From the NCBI RefSeq assembly GCF_900618535.1, contig NZ_UYJA01000003.1, positions 124,001-188,000 of the forward strand: 64,000 bases of DNA, given 5' to 3'. The first letter of the stretch is position 1. Each line of letters starts with the position of its first letter. Source of the stretch: Pseudomonas bubulae. GTDB lineage: Bacteria; Pseudomonadota; Gammaproteobacteria; Pseudomonadales; Pseudomonadaceae. This document shows, in pieces, positions 44,247 through 53,822 of the stretch. A program made the translations under genes and the position numbers. The notes under the pieces were generated by a model. The model worked only from the letters and a program-made list of their open reading frames with translations, was not told the origin of the DNA and ran no database searches.

Positions 44247-45179
44247 TCAGCTATAGTTGGCCAGTTCAGTCTGATGCGCCGCCAGAATTTCCGGCAGCGA
44301 GCTTTTCAAGTATTCGACCCAGGTCTTGATCTTGGCATCCAGGTACTGGCGTGACGGGTAGATGGCGTACAGGTTCAGTTCCTGGGAGCGGTACTTGGGC
44401 AGCATGCGCACCAGCGTGCCGTTGCGCAGGCCTTCGATGGCGGCGTACACCGGCAGCACGCCGACACCCATGCCGCTGGTGATCGCGGTTTTCATCGCGT
44501 CGGCCGAGTTGACCAGAAACGGCGAAGAGTTGATCAGCACCATTTCCTGGCCTTCCGGGCCTTCAAACACCCATTTGTCCAATGCAATCACCGGGCTGAC
44601 CAGGCGCAGGCAGGAATGGTTGAGCAGGTCGCTGGGCTTGGTTGCCGTGCCATTGGCTTTCACATAGCCGGGCGAGGCACAGACGATGCTGTAGGTGATG
44701 CCCAGGCGCTGGGACACAAAACCCGAGTCCGGCAGCTCGCTGGCCAGCACGATGGACACGTCGTAGCCCTCGTTGAGCAGGTCCGGCACGCGGTTGGCCA
44801 GGGTCAGGTCGAAGGTCACGTCGGGGTGGGTCTTGCGGTAGCGGGCAATGGCGTCGATCACGAAGTGCTGGCCGATGCCGGTCATGGTGTGCACTTTCAA
44901 TTGCCCGGCAGGGCGCGAGTGGGCGTCGCTGGCCTCGGCTTCGGCTTCCTCAACGTAGGCCAGGATTTGCTCGCAGCGCAGTAAATAGCGTTTGCCGGCT
45001 TCGGTCAGGGCGATGCGGCGGGTGGTGCGGTTAAGCAGGCGTGTTTGCAGGTGGGCCTCAAGGTTGGAGACCGCGCGCGAGACGTTGGCAGTGGTGGTGT
45101 CCAGCATGGCGGCAGCGGCCGTGAAACTTCCGGCTTCGGCCACACAACTGAAGGCGCGCATGTTTTGCAAAGTGTCCAT
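44247..45179 (-). CDS. LysR-family regulator of the efflux operon
   Basis: A 310-residue LysR regulator of the CrgA/AaeR group: MDTLQNMRAFSCVAEAGSFTAAAAMLDTTTANVSRAVSNLEAHLQTRLLNRTTRRIALTEAG is the DNA-binding region by its features (winged helix at about 1-62). It is divergent from the efflux operon at 45403, with a CAATT-N11-AATTG site between, so it probably controls that operon. Confidence 0.92.
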   Translation of the reverse strand: MDTLQNMRAFSCVAEAGSFTAAAAMLDTTTANVSRAVSNLEAHLQTRLLNRTTRRIALTEAGKRYLLRCEQILAYVEEAEAEASDAHSRPAGQLKVHTMTGIGQHFVIDAIARYRKTHPDVTFDLTLANRVPDLLNEGYDVSIVLASELPDSGFVSQRLGITYSIVCASPGYVKANGTATKPSDLLNHSCLRLVSPVIALDKWVFEGPEGQEMVLINSSPFLVNSADAMKTAITSGMGVGVLPVYAAIEGLRNGTLVRMLPKYRSQELNLYAIYPSRQYLDAKIKTWVEYLKSSLPEILAAHQTELANYS

Positions 45180-45215
45180 GAAGTGCTCTCAAGGGGCGAT
45201 ATAGGGGACAGCAAC

Positions 45216-45236
45216 CAATTACACAGCAACAAATTG
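45216..45236. promoter_or_regulatory. Probable LysR box, CAATT-N11-AATTG
   Basis: The inverted repeat CAATT (45216-45220) and AATTG (45232-45236) separated by 11 bases fits the T-N11-A rule for LysR regulators, in the region shared by the LysR gene and the efflux operon. Confidence 0.5.
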
Positions 45237-45402
45237 TGACATGAAGTTTCAGGCTTTACAGGCCGCTTTTCATTCGACCAACGGATTATCCCAAGAACGG
45301 TAATAAAGATTCACATTTATGCCCGCTTATCGTTGTGCCTGCCAAGTCATAGACTTCTCTATCTCAAGCCTCATCCTCCCTCCTTTTCAGGAATTTGCAG
45401 CA

Positions 45403-46914
45403 GTGCAGCGTCGCATCAGCAGAGAGCTTAAAGCCCTCAGTGTTCTGGCTTTATCGTTAGCATTAAACGGCTGCATTGGTTTTGGTGGCATCGCGCCCAA
45501 GGGCAGCATGCTTCCCGCCAATACGCTGGCCACCGACGAGGCGATTCAAAGCGCCGCGAAAGACGCGAACTGGCCCAAAGCCCAATGGTGGCACGCTTAT
45601 GGCGACCCGCAACTGGATGAGTGGATCAGCCTTGCCGTACAGGGTAGCCCAACGATGGCAATGGCTGCAGCCCGTGTGCGTCAGGCCAGAGCCATGGCCG
45701 GGGTTGCCGAGTCGGCCGAGTCGCTGCAAATCAACGCAGATTCGACGCTCAAACGGCACAACTGGCCCTCGGACCAATTCTATGGCCCGGGTGCATTGGA
45801 CAACTCCACAACCTGGGACAACAACGCCGCGCTGGGCTTCAGCTTTGCCCTGGACTTGTGGGGCCGCGAAAGCAATGCCACAGAGCAGGCCGTGGACATG
45901 GCGCACATGAGTGTGGCCGAAGGTCGTCAGGCCCAGCTCGAACTGCAGAACAACGTGATTCGTGCCTATATCCAACTGTCGCTGCACTACGCCCAGCTCG
46001 ATATCGTCGAATCGACTCTGCACCAGCAAGAACAGATTCTCGATCTGGCGCAAAAGCGTCTGGACGGCGGTATCGGCACCCATTTTGAAGTCAGCCAGGC
46101 GCAGGCGCCGCTGCCCGAGATTCATCGCCAGATTGACGCCCAGGAAGAAGAAATCGCCTTGACCCGCAACCAGTTGTCGGCGCTGGCCGGTAAGGGCCCA
46201 GGGGAGGGTGCACGCCTCAAGCGACCAACCCTCGCCCTGGCCACTGCACTGAAACTGCCGTCGAGCCTTCCTGCTGAACTGCTGGGACAGCGTCCTGATG
46301 TGGTTGCCAGCCGCTGGGAAGTGGCAGCCCAGGCCCGCGGCATCGATGTGGCGCACGCCGGTTTCTACCCCAACGTAGACCTGGTGGGCAGCATCGGCTT
46401 TATGGCCACCGGTGGTAGCGCGCTGGGTTTTCTGACCGGCAAGAAGCTCAACTACAACGTTGGGCCGGCCATTTCCCTGCCGATCTTCGATGGCGGTCGC
46501 TTGCGCTCGGAACTGGGCGTGGCCTCTGGTGGCTATGACATGGCCGTGGCCAAGTACAACCAGACCCTGGTGACTGCGCTCAAGGGCATTTCCGATCAGT
46601 TGATCAAGCGCGAGTCGATGGAAAAACAGCAGGTCTTTGCCGCCGAGTCGGTGCAGGCCGCGCAAAAAACCTACGACATCGCCGTGGTCGCGTTCCAGCG
46701 TGGTCTGACCGACTACCTCAACGTGCTCAATGCACAAACCCTGCTGTTCAAGCAGCAGCAGATCCAGCAGCAGGTCCAGGCCGCCCGCCTGAGCGCCCAC
46801 GCCGAGCTGGTGACGGCGCTGGGTGGCGGCCTTGGTGCTGGCAACGATGTGCCCAGGGACGATCGCTATGTGCCCGACAAACCGCCGGCCGTCATGGCGC
46901 TGTTCAACCACTGA
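45403..46914 (+). CDS. Outer-membrane efflux lipoprotein, NodT/OprM-like
   Basis: A 503-residue TolC-like channel of the NodT family. From the GTG at 45403 (AGGA before it) the N-terminus gives a lipoprotein signal with lipobox LNGC, Cys24. Two outer-membrane efflux domains follow (about 70-270 and 290-490). A further upstream ATG (45319) would give a poorer signal. First gene of the four-gene export system with FUSC, DUF1656 and HlyD proteins. Confidence 0.9.
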   Translation: MQRRISRELKALSVLALSLALNGCIGFGGIAPKGSMLPANTLATDEAIQSAAKDANWPKAQWWHAYGDPQLDEWISLAVQGSPTMAMAAARVRQARAMAGVAESAESLQINADSTLKRHNWPSDQFYGPGALDNSTTWDNNAALGFSFALDLWGRESNATEQAVDMAHMSVAEGRQAQLELQNNVIRAYIQLSLHYAQLDIVESTLHQQEQILDLAQKRLDGGIGTHFEVSQAQAPLPEIHRQIDAQEEEIALTRNQLSALAGKGPGEGARLKRPTLALATALKLPSSLPAELLGQRPDVVASRWEVAAQARGIDVAHAGFYPNVDLVGSIGFMATGGSALGFLTGKKLNYNVGPAISLPIFDGGRLRSELGVASGGYDMAVAKYNQTLVTALKGISDQLIKRESMEKQQVFAAESVQAAQKTYDIAVVAFQRGLTDYLNVLNAQTLLFKQQQIQQQVQAARLSAHAELVTALGGGLGAGNDVPRDDRYVPDKPPAVMALFNH

Positions 46915-46960
46915 ACCTGACCACCAATCCCCCTCGATGGCTAATTTTGAGAGCCTGTAG

Positions 46961-49147
46961 ATGAACCACTTGCCCGCCCCGGTACGCTGGCTGTATTCCC
47001 TGGAATGGCGCCGTGGCTTTTTTGACTGGGCACGCAGCGATGGCGTGACCTGGGTGCATATTTTCAAAGTGCTGGTCGCCGCCTTTCTGACCCTGTGGCT
47101 GGCCATGCGCCTTGAGCTGCCGCAACCGCGCACCGCCATGATCACTGTCTTTATCGTGATGCAGCCGCAAAGCGGCCAGGTGTTCGCCAAAAGCTTTTAC
47201 CGGTTTTTGGGCACCCTGACCGGCTCGGCGGTAATGGTGGCGCTGATCGCCCTGTTCGCGCAGAACACCGTGCTGTTTCTCGGTGCGATGGCGATCTGGG
47301 TGGGCATCTGCTCCGCCGGTGCTGCTCGCTGCCGCAACTTCCGTGCTTATGGTTTTGTGCTGGCCGGTTACACCGCTGCAATGGTCGGCCTGCCTGCCCT
47401 GGCCCACCCCGATGGCGCCTTTATGGCCGCGGTGTGGCGGGTGCTGGAGATCTCGCTGGGCATTCTCTGCTCCACCGTGGTCAGCGCTGCGATCCTGCCC
47501 AAAACGGCTGGCGCAGCAATGCATGACGCGCTGTACAAACGCTTTGGCGTATTTGCCGGTTTTGTTGCCGAAGGCCTGCGTGGCCAGTCCTCCCAGGAGG
47601 CCTACGAGGCCAGCAACGTGCGTTTTATCGGTGAAAGCGTGGGCCTGGAAGGCATGCGCAGCGTGACCGTATTTGAAGACCCGCATATGCGTCGTCGCAG
47701 TGGCCGCCTGAGTCGTTTGAACAGCGAGTTCATGGCCATTACTACGCGCTTCAATGCCTTGCACCAGTTGCTTGCACGTTTGCGCAGCCGTGGTGTGGTG
47801 GACGTAGTGTCGGCCATCGAGCCGGAGCTGGAGATCCTGGCGAAGTTGCTCGACACCTATGCCGGTCGCTCGTTGACGGATAAAGACGCGGCCTTGCTCG
47901 CCGAGCAACTGGATGCCTTCAAGGCGAGCCTGCCAGGGCATGTGCGTGCGTTACGGGTCAGGTTTCTGCAAAGCGAACCCAGCCCGTCTGACTTCCTCGA
48001 CTTCAACACCGCCTACGAGCTGCTGTTCCGCTTTGTCGACGACCTGCACAACTACGCGCTGACCCACGCCTCGCTGGCCGATCACACCCACGAACGGGAG
48101 CGTTGGGACCAACCGTTTATTTCGCAGACCAACTGGTGGTCGGCGGCCGCTTCCGGGATTCGGGCAGCGTTTATCCTGGCCGTGCTCGGCACCTACTGGG
48201 TGATGACCGCCTGGCCCAGCGGCGCCATGATGACCCTGATCGCCGCCGCCACGGTGGGCTTGTCGGCAGCCACGCCCAACCCCAAACGCATGGCTTTTCA
48301 GATGGCCTGCGGGACCTTCCTGGGGGCGTTGATCGGCTTTGTCGAAATGTTTTTCGTGCTGCCTCATATCGACGGTTTCCCGCTGTTGTGTCTGGTGCTG
48401 ACGCCGGTGATCGTGCTCGGTTCGTTCCTCACGTCGCGGGCCAATTACGCGGGTGTCGGCCTGGGCTTGCTGATCTTTTTCAGCACCGGCTCGGTCCCCG
48501 ACAACCTGACGATCTATAACCCGTATCAGTTCATTAACGACTACATCGCGATGGTCATGGGCATGCTGGTCTGTGCGGCTGCCGGTGCGATTATCCTGCC
48601 GCCCAACAGCCGCTGGTTGTGGAGCCGTCTGGAGCAGGATCTGCGTGAACAGGTGGTGTATGCCATCAGTGGCAAGTTACGTGGTCTGAGCTCCAGCCTG
48701 GAAAGCCGTACCCGTGACCTGATGCATCAGGCTTACGGCCTGGCCGCCGGCAAGCCGCAGGTGCAACGCCAATTGCTGCGCTGGATGTTTGTGGTGCTGG
48801 AAGTCGGCCACGCAATTATCGAGCTGCGCAAGGAACAGGCCATTTTGCCGGTTCACCCGGCGTATGCCGAGGCCCAGCCGTGGCGCCAGGCCATCCGGGT
48901 CATGGGCCGGGCGCTGGTGCGGCTGTTTATCGCCCCCAGCGAAAGCAACCTGGAGCGCGCGCTGATTGCCGTCGATCACGCCATCAGCCGCGTGCAGTCT
49001 ACCGACGAACCCTTTGCCCGCAACTTCGATACCTCGGCGTTGGTGCGGGTGCAAAGCTACCTGCATTTTATTCGTACATCACTGCTTGACCCGCAATCGC
49101 CGCTGGCCGCTTATGCCCAGCCGCAAGGACTTGAACATGCCTCGTGA
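46961..49147 (+). CDS. FUSC-family inner-membrane exporter, AaeB-like
   Basis: A 728-residue protein of the fusaric-acid-resistance/AaeB family with two membrane bundles (about 28-170 and 390-550) separated by soluble domains. In E. coli AaeAB exports aromatic acids such as p-hydroxybenzoate. The stop overlaps the DUF1656 start. Confidence 0.92.
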   Translation: MNHLPAPVRWLYSLEWRRGFFDWARSDGVTWVHIFKVLVAAFLTLWLAMRLELPQPRTAMITVFIVMQPQSGQVFAKSFYRFLGTLTGSAVMVALIALFAQNTVLFLGAMAIWVGICSAGAARCRNFRAYGFVLAGYTAAMVGLPALAHPDGAFMAAVWRVLEISLGILCSTVVSAAILPKTAGAAMHDALYKRFGVFAGFVAEGLRGQSSQEAYEASNVRFIGESVGLEGMRSVTVFEDPHMRRRSGRLSRLNSEFMAITTRFNALHQLLARLRSRGVVDVVSAIEPELEILAKLLDTYAGRSLTDKDAALLAEQLDAFKASLPGHVRALRVRFLQSEPSPSDFLDFNTAYELLFRFVDDLHNYALTHASLADHTHERERWDQPFISQTNWWSAAASGIRAAFILAVLGTYWVMTAWPSGAMMTLIAAATVGLSAATPNPKRMAFQMACGTFLGALIGFVEMFFVLPHIDGFPLLCLVLTPVIVLGSFLTSRANYAGVGLGLLIFFSTGSVPDNLTIYNPYQFINDYIAMVMGMLVCAAAGAIILPPNSRWLWSRLEQDLREQVVYAISGKLRGLSSSLESRTRDLMHQAYGLAAGKPQVQRQLLRWMFVVLEVGHAIIELRKEQAILPVHPAYAEAQPWRQAIRVMGRALVRLFIAPSESNLERALIAVDHAISRVQSTDEPFARNFDTSALVRVQSYLHFIRTSLLDPQSPLAAYAQPQGLEHAS

Positions 49148-49337
49148 AATCGCCTTCCACGGCGTCTACATGCCCACCATGACCCTGATGTTTTTTATCG
49201 CGGCGGGGTTGGCATGGGGCTTTGACCGACTGTTTTCCGGCTACGACCTGTACCGCTTCTTCTGGCACCCGGCGCTGCTGCGCCTGAGCCTGTTTGCTTG
49301 TCTTTTTGGCGCCATGGCGCTCACTGTTTACCGTTGA
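49137..49337 (+). CDS. DUF1656 small membrane protein (AaeX-like)
   Basis: A 66-residue protein with two helices (MTLMFFIAAGLAWGFDRL and LLRLSLFACLFGAMALTVY). Similar to AaeX, which is always found between FUSC and HlyD components; it probably belongs to the pump. It overlaps the FUSC end by 11 bases. Confidence 0.92.
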   Translation: MPREIAFHGVYMPTMTLMFFIAAGLAWGFDRLFSGYDLYRFFWHPALLRLSLFACLFGAMALTVYR

Positions 49338-49347
49338 GACCGATCCG

Positions 49348-50211
49348 ATGAAAAAGTTCTTCAGCCTGCTTGCCACCTTGCTGGTTTTGGCCCTTGCGAT
49401 ATGGATCGGCCGAACCCTGTGGGAACATTACATGAACACCCCGTGGACCCGTGATGGACGGGTGCGGGCCGATATCATCAACGTCGCGGCCGACGTCAAC
49501 GGCTATGTGGTCGGCGTGCCGGTCAAGGACAACCAGTTGGTGAAAAAGGGCGACGTGCTGCTGGAAATCGACCCTGAGCACTACGAAATCATGGTCAAGC
49601 AAGCCCAGTCGCTGGTGGCCTCCCGCAAGGCAACCTGGGAAATGCGCAAGGTCAACGCCCATCGTCGGGCTGACATGGACAGCCTGGTGATTTCCCGCGA
49701 GAACCGTGACGACGCCAGCAACATCGCCGACTCGGCCCTGGCCGACTATCAGCACGCCCTGGCGCAACTGGACGCGGCGCAGCTCAACCTCAAGCGCACC
49801 AAGGTCCTGGCCACGGTCGATGGTTACGTGACCAACCTCAATGTGCATCGCGGCGACTATGCGCGGGTGGGTGATCCGAAAATGGCCGTGATCGACCAGG
49901 ATTCGTTCTGGGTCTATGGCTTCTTTGAGGAAACCAAACTGCCGCATATCCGCGTGGGCGACAAAGCCGATCTGCAAATGATGAGCGGTGAAGTGTTGAA
50001 GGGCCACGTTGAAAGCATCTCGCGCGGTATCTACGACCGCGATAACCCCGAAAGCCGTGAGCTGGTGGCTGACGTTAACCCGACGTTCAACTGGGTGCGT
50101 CTGGCCCAGCGGGTACCGGTGCGGATCCATATTGACGAGATCCCCGATGGCTTCCTGCTGGCCGCGGGTACGACCTGTACGGTGATCGTGGATCAGGGCA
50201 AGGCCGAGTAA
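49348..50211 (+). CDS. HlyD-family membrane fusion protein, AaeA-like
   Basis: A 287-residue periplasmic adaptor anchored by one N-terminal helix (residues 5-22). The biotinyl-lipoyl-like segment is NVAADVNGYVVGVPVKDNQLVKKGDVLLEIDPEHYE, then a coiled hairpin and the matching half DGYVTNLNVHRGDYARVG. It connects the FUSC protein to the outer-membrane lipoprotein. Last gene of the operon. Confidence 0.93.
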   Translation: MKKFFSLLATLLVLALAIWIGRTLWEHYMNTPWTRDGRVRADIINVAADVNGYVVGVPVKDNQLVKKGDVLLEIDPEHYEIMVKQAQSLVASRKATWEMRKVNAHRRADMDSLVISRENRDDASNIADSALADYQHALAQLDAAQLNLKRTKVLATVDGYVTNLNVHRGDYARVGDPKMAVIDQDSFWVYGFFEETKLPHIRVGDKADLQMMSGEVLKGHVESISRGIYDRDNPESRELVADVNPTFNWVRLAQRVPVRIHIDEIPDGFLLAAGTTCTVIVDQGKAE

Positions 50212-50217
50212 AGTTAA

Positions 50218-50304
50218 TGTGGGAGCGGGCTTGCTCGCGATGGCCTCGACGCGGTTTGACTGAAACACCGCAGTGACGGCATCGCGAGCAAGCCCGCTCC
50301 CACA
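50218..50304. repeat. REP palindrome pair, copy 8
   Basis: Full inverted pair starting six bases after the HlyD stop. Confidence 0.93.
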
Positions 50305-50320
50305 AGCGCGAGGCCGGGGT

Positions 50321-50716
50321 TCAAGCCGCGCAAAACGTCTCGTGCAAATGCCGCCACAGTATCTTGCCGTCGGCGTCTTTCTCGAATACCACGGTGGCGC
50401 GGCGGTCGGTGCGGTTGCCGTTGTGTTCCTCCTGCAGCTCGCGGTAGCTGACTACTGCACCACCTGGATGCAGGGCAATGCCCTTGAACTCGCTGAGGGT
50501 GATGTTCAGGCCCGGGCGCGCACCGCGCAGTTGTTCAAACAGTGTTTCTACGCCGTTGGCGTCCAGCACGTTGCCGCTGGGGGCAATCATCGAAAACTGC
50601 GGCGAAAACCGCGCCAGCAATACCGGCAGCACGCCGGGTTCCAGACCGGAAAACCAGCCTTCAATTTCGACGTGGGTTTCGCTTACCAGGTCGAAGTAGC
50701 GCTTATAGTCACTCAT
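50321..50716 (-). CDS. SnoaL/DUF4440-like small protein
   Basis: A 131-residue protein of the NTF2-like fold (HVEIEGWFSGLEPGVLPVLLARFSPQFSMIAPSGNVLDANGVETLFEQLRG is the region). Such proteins include SnoaL-like and polyketide cyclase relatives; activity unknown. It lies 13 bases downstream of the MFS gene on the same strand. Confidence 0.8.
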   Translation of the reverse strand: MSDYKRYFDLVSETHVEIEGWFSGLEPGVLPVLLARFSPQFSMIAPSGNVLDANGVETLFEQLRGARPGLNITLSEFKGIALHPGGAVVSYRELQEEHNGNRTDRRATVVFEKDADGKILWRHLHETFCAA

Positions 50717-50729
50717 CAAAATCTCCAGG

Positions 50730-51953
50730 TCAGGGTGCGAGCAAGGCCAGCACGCGGGATGTATCAAGGCGTAGAACGGGAACCAGCGGCACCAGCGTCA
50801 ATGCACCCCCGATGGCAAAGCATAGGGCAAAGGCGTGGGACGTCGAGGTGATTGCGGTCAATGTACCGAACAGGGCCATCATCAAGGCCGGGCCAAGCAG
50901 GAAGCTCAATTGGCGGTTGAGGTTCCACAGTGCACTGGCGTGGCCCATGTGTTCGGGTGCGATATCGATAAAGGCTGTGTTTTGTGCGCTGCTGCTGCAC
51001 AGGCTGCCACCAAAGCCCATCACGGCGTACAGCGCCATGGGCAAGCCGATGCTGGAGCTATCGATTTGGGGCAGTAACGCAATACCCGCGGCTTGTACGC
51101 TCATGCCCAGCAGTAGCAAGGGTTTGGGGCCAAGGCGGTTGAACTGGTAGCGGCTCAGGGTGATGCCCAGTGCTGAAGCCAGAGCCCAGGGCAGCATCAG
51201 CATGCCGGTTTGCGTGGCGCTAAAACCCAGCTGGTGCAGGTACAAGATACTCACCAGTTGCGTGCCGATGAAAATGCCGGGGATAAACAGGTAGGTCAGC
51301 ATTGCCACTTGCAGCAACGGGCTTTTGAGCAGGCGGCCCATATTGGCTGCGCCAGCTCGAATGCGCCTGTAAGTCATGGGCAATACGGGCTGCGCAGGCG
51401 GGTCGGGTTGCAGCCAGCAGACTGCCAGCAGCAGGGTAAGCAAGGTCAGTGGCAGATTGGCATAAAACACCCAGCGCCAAGTGAGCGCTTCGATCATCCA
51501 GCCGCCCAGTGCTGGCGACAGTGCGGGCACTAGCAGCGCCACCAGCAAAATCACTGAGGTCAGTCGGGCCCGGTCGCGGATCGGGAAGTGCCGATAGGCC
51601 ATAGCCTGACCGACCGGAATCAACAGCCCGCCCCCCAGCCCCTGCAGCAGACGGTAGCCGATCAGAGCTTCAATTGAGGTCGCTTGGGCCACACACAACG
51701 ACGCCACGCTGAATAATGTCAGTGAAAGCACGATCAGGCGTTTCTCACCAAACAGTTGGGTTAGCCATACGCTGGGCACAATGACCAGGATCAGGCCAAG
51801 CATGTAGGCATTGCCAATCCACGCCAGTTGTGTGACCGAGGCATGCAGCTGCTGGCTGATATCCGGGTAGGCGATCGAGGCTGCGAACATATTCACCAGA
51901 TCCAGGGCAAATCCCAGCAGATACACCAGCGCGACTTTATTGCGGTAAGCCAT
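50730..51953 (-). CDS. Major facilitator superfamily exporter, drug-efflux type
   Basis: A 407-residue transporter with about 12 hydrophobic segments (AYRNKVALVYLLGFALDLVNMFAASIAYPDI and DHA-type motif VWLTQLFGEKRLIVLSL). Expected to export small toxic compounds by proton antiport. The ATG at 51953 has AGGAG seven bases before it; the longer upstream frame runs into the LysR promoter and is not coding. Divergent from a LysR across a 23-bp palindrome. Confidence 0.92.
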   Translation of the reverse strand: MAYRNKVALVYLLGFALDLVNMFAASIAYPDISQQLHASVTQLAWIGNAYMLGLILVIVPSVWLTQLFGEKRLIVLSLTLFSVASLCVAQATSIEALIGYRLLQGLGGGLLIPVGQAMAYRHFPIRDRARLTSVILLVALLVPALSPALGGWMIEALTWRWVFYANLPLTLLTLLLAVCWLQPDPPAQPVLPMTYRRIRAGAANMGRLLKSPLLQVAMLTYLFIPGIFIGTQLVSILYLHQLGFSATQTGMLMLPWALASALGITLSRYQFNRLGPKPLLLLGMSVQAAGIALLPQIDSSSIGLPMALYAVMGFGGSLCSSSAQNTAFIDIAPEHMGHASALWNLNRQLSFLLGPALMMALFGTLTAITSTSHAFALCFAIGGALTLVPLVPVLRLDTSRVLALLAP

Positions 51954-52025
51954 GGGTGGCTCCTTTTCAGTAGAGTGCACAGTAAGCAGATTTGGCTTAT
52001 GGAGGAACCGTCCGTCTGCTGCTAG

Positions 52026-52048
52026 ATTGTCAAAATTATTTTGACAAT
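52026..52048. promoter_or_regulatory. 23-bp perfect palindrome, LysR operator candidate
   Basis: Arms ATTGTCAAAAT and ATTTTGACAAT around a central T. It lies 15 bases before the LysR start (52063) and about 73 before the MFS start, so it could control both. Confidence 0.7.
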
Positions 52049-52062
52049 TGGCAGGTTTCTCT

Positions 52063-52947
52063 ATGGTCAGCCTCGACCGGTTCGACACCTTCAAGGCCGT
52101 GGTCGAAGCAGGCTCCCTTACCGCCGCGGCTGATTTACTGGGGCAAACCCGTGCGGTGGTCAGCTTCAATATCAAGCGTCTAGAGGCTGAGCTGGGCGTG
52201 ACCCTGCTAACGCGCAACACCCGACGGTTGGCCCTGACTGAGGCGGGTGAGCGCTTTTACCAGCGCTGCCTGAGCATGCTGGAAGAGGCCCGGCTGGCGA
52301 TTGACGAAGCGCGCAGCGAACACACCGAACTCAAGGGCACGCTGCGCATCACCACCACCGTTGAATATGCCCTGGCCAAGGTGGTGCCGGCGCTGGAGCT
52401 CTTCCGTGCCTTGCACCCTGACCTCAACGTCCAGCTGTCGACCTCATCGACCCACGCGGATCTGATCTCCGAGCGTTTTGACGTGGCCTTGCGACTGGGT
52501 CGCGTGCTCGACTCCAGCCATCGTGCTGTGCAGTTGAGCACTTTCGGCATTCTGCCGGTGGCCTCGCCGGCGTTCGTTGCCAGCGTGGTGCCGATAGACA
52601 GCGTGCACGCGCTTGAGCAAACGCCGTGGCTGGAGCATGGCCGGGTTGGGGAGTTGACTATTACCGAGGTGAGCAGCGGTGTGGTCCGTCCTTACCAGCC
52701 CAACCCCTGCAAGGCGCGCATCAGGGCGGACAATTCATCGGTGTTGCAGGCGTTTGCCCTGACCGGGCAAGGCGTGGCGATCCTGCCCGACTGGCTGATC
52801 GAGGAGGATTTGCGCACGGGGCGGCTGGTACATCTGCTGCCCGAATGGCAACTGAGCCGCCAGGGGGTGTACGCGCTCTACCCCGATACACGGCATTTGC
52901 CGCTGACGGTGCGGGTGTTTATCGATTTTATGAAGGCGTATGCATAG
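52063..52947 (+). CDS. LysR-family regulator divergent from the MFS exporter
   Basis: A 294-residue LysR regulator (RFDTFKAVVEAGSLTAAADLLGQTRAVVSFNIKRLEAELG is the winged helix region, residues 5-45), with the usual effector domain after residue 90. I use the ATG at 52063. The TTG at 52048 falls in the palindrome and is less likely. It probably represses itself and the divergent MFS gene. Confidence 0.92.
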   Translation: MVSLDRFDTFKAVVEAGSLTAAADLLGQTRAVVSFNIKRLEAELGVTLLTRNTRRLALTEAGERFYQRCLSMLEEARLAIDEARSEHTELKGTLRITTTVEYALAKVVPALELFRALHPDLNVQLSTSSTHADLISERFDVALRLGRVLDSSHRAVQLSTFGILPVASPAFVASVVPIDSVHALEQTPWLEHGRVGELTITEVSSGVVRPYQPNPCKARIRADNSSVLQAFALTGQGVAILPDWLIEEDLRTGRLVHLLPEWQLSRQGVYALYPDTRHLPLTVRVFIDFMKAYA

Positions 52948-52963
52948 GCCAGTGCTATCACCC

Positions 52964-52977
52964 GTAGCAGCTGCTAC
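52964..52977. repeat. Short palindrome between convergent genes
   Basis: GTAGCAGCTGCTAC is a perfect 14-bp palindrome between the LysR stop and the SDR stop; likely a remnant of a repeat or a weak transcription end. Confidence 0.5.
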
Positions 52978-52987
52978 ATAATGAGTG

Positions 52988-53812
52988 TCAGGCACGGGTA
53001 TTGAGGCCGAACCGCTTCATCAGGATTTTTTCCAGTAGGGCAGCGGGCACCAGCGCAGCCAGCAGCGGCAAGGCGCGGCTGCCATTACCGTAACGCAGCA
53101 ACATCGGTGGCTTGGGTTTCATGACGGCCTTGAATACTGCGTCGGCAAAGGCTGTGGCCGGGGTGGGATTGTCTTGTGAGGCCCTGGCCCTGGCGCGAAT
53201 ACCGTCGCGCATGGGCCACCAGGCGGAGCTCTCGGCAATCAACTGCTCGGCCTGGGCGCTGGCATTTTTCGCGAAGCTGGTATCAATGGCCCCGGGCTGC
53301 ACTTCCAGCACGCCAATGGCAAAAGGCGCCAGCTCCATGCGCAGGGCATCACTCAAGGCATGTACTGCAGCTTTAGAGGCACAGTAGGCGCCGGCAAACG
53401 GGGTGACCAGTACCCCGGAAACACTGCCGATATTGACCACCAAGCCCTTGTTGCGGCGCAGCGCCGGGAACAGCGCGCGGGTAACGCCCACAATGGAAAA
53501 TACATTGGTTTCAAATTGCTGCTGCAAGCCCTCGACGCCGCCATCGAGCAGGGGGCCCATAGCGCCGAAACCTGCATTGTTTATCAGCACGTCCAGCCCG
53601 CCGCCTGCCTGCTCCAGGCGCTCGGCCAATTGCTCCAACCCCTGCGGATCATTGACGTCCAGTTGCACAGCGGCAAACCCCGCCGCAGCCAATAGTGCTA
53701 CATCCCCAGGCTTGCGGGCGCAGGCCCAGACATCATGCCCCGCCACCTTGAAAGCATCGGCCAGGGCGCGGCCAATACCGCTGGAACAACCGGTGATCAA
53801 AACACGCAGCAT
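52988..53812 (-). CDS. Short-chain dehydrogenase/reductase
   Basis: A 274-residue classical SDR: cofactor motif LITGCSSGIGRALADAF, NAG-type segment LINNAGFGAMG, and Tyr-Lys in YCASKAAVHAL. Substrate is unknown. I use the ATG at 53812 (AAGGATGTTCCC before it); the frame is open further. It follows the unknown membrane protein gene by ten bases. Confidence 0.92.
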   Translation of the reverse strand: MLRVLITGCSSGIGRALADAFKVAGHDVWACARKPGDVALLAAAGFAAVQLDVNDPQGLEQLAERLEQAGGGLDVLINNAGFGAMGPLLDGGVEGLQQQFETNVFSIVGVTRALFPALRRNKGLVVNIGSVSGVLVTPFAGAYCASKAAVHALSDALRMELAPFAIGVLEVQPGAIDTSFAKNASAQAEQLIAESSAWWPMRDGIRARARASQDNPTPATAFADAVFKAVMKPKPPMLLRYGNGSRALPLLAALVPAALLEKILMKRFGLNTRA

Positions 53813-53822
53813 GGGAACATCC

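Noticed and set aside
45463..47190. 575-residue minus-strand frame over the efflux channel gene
   Set aside because: Shadow frame of the coding strand; no ribosome site.
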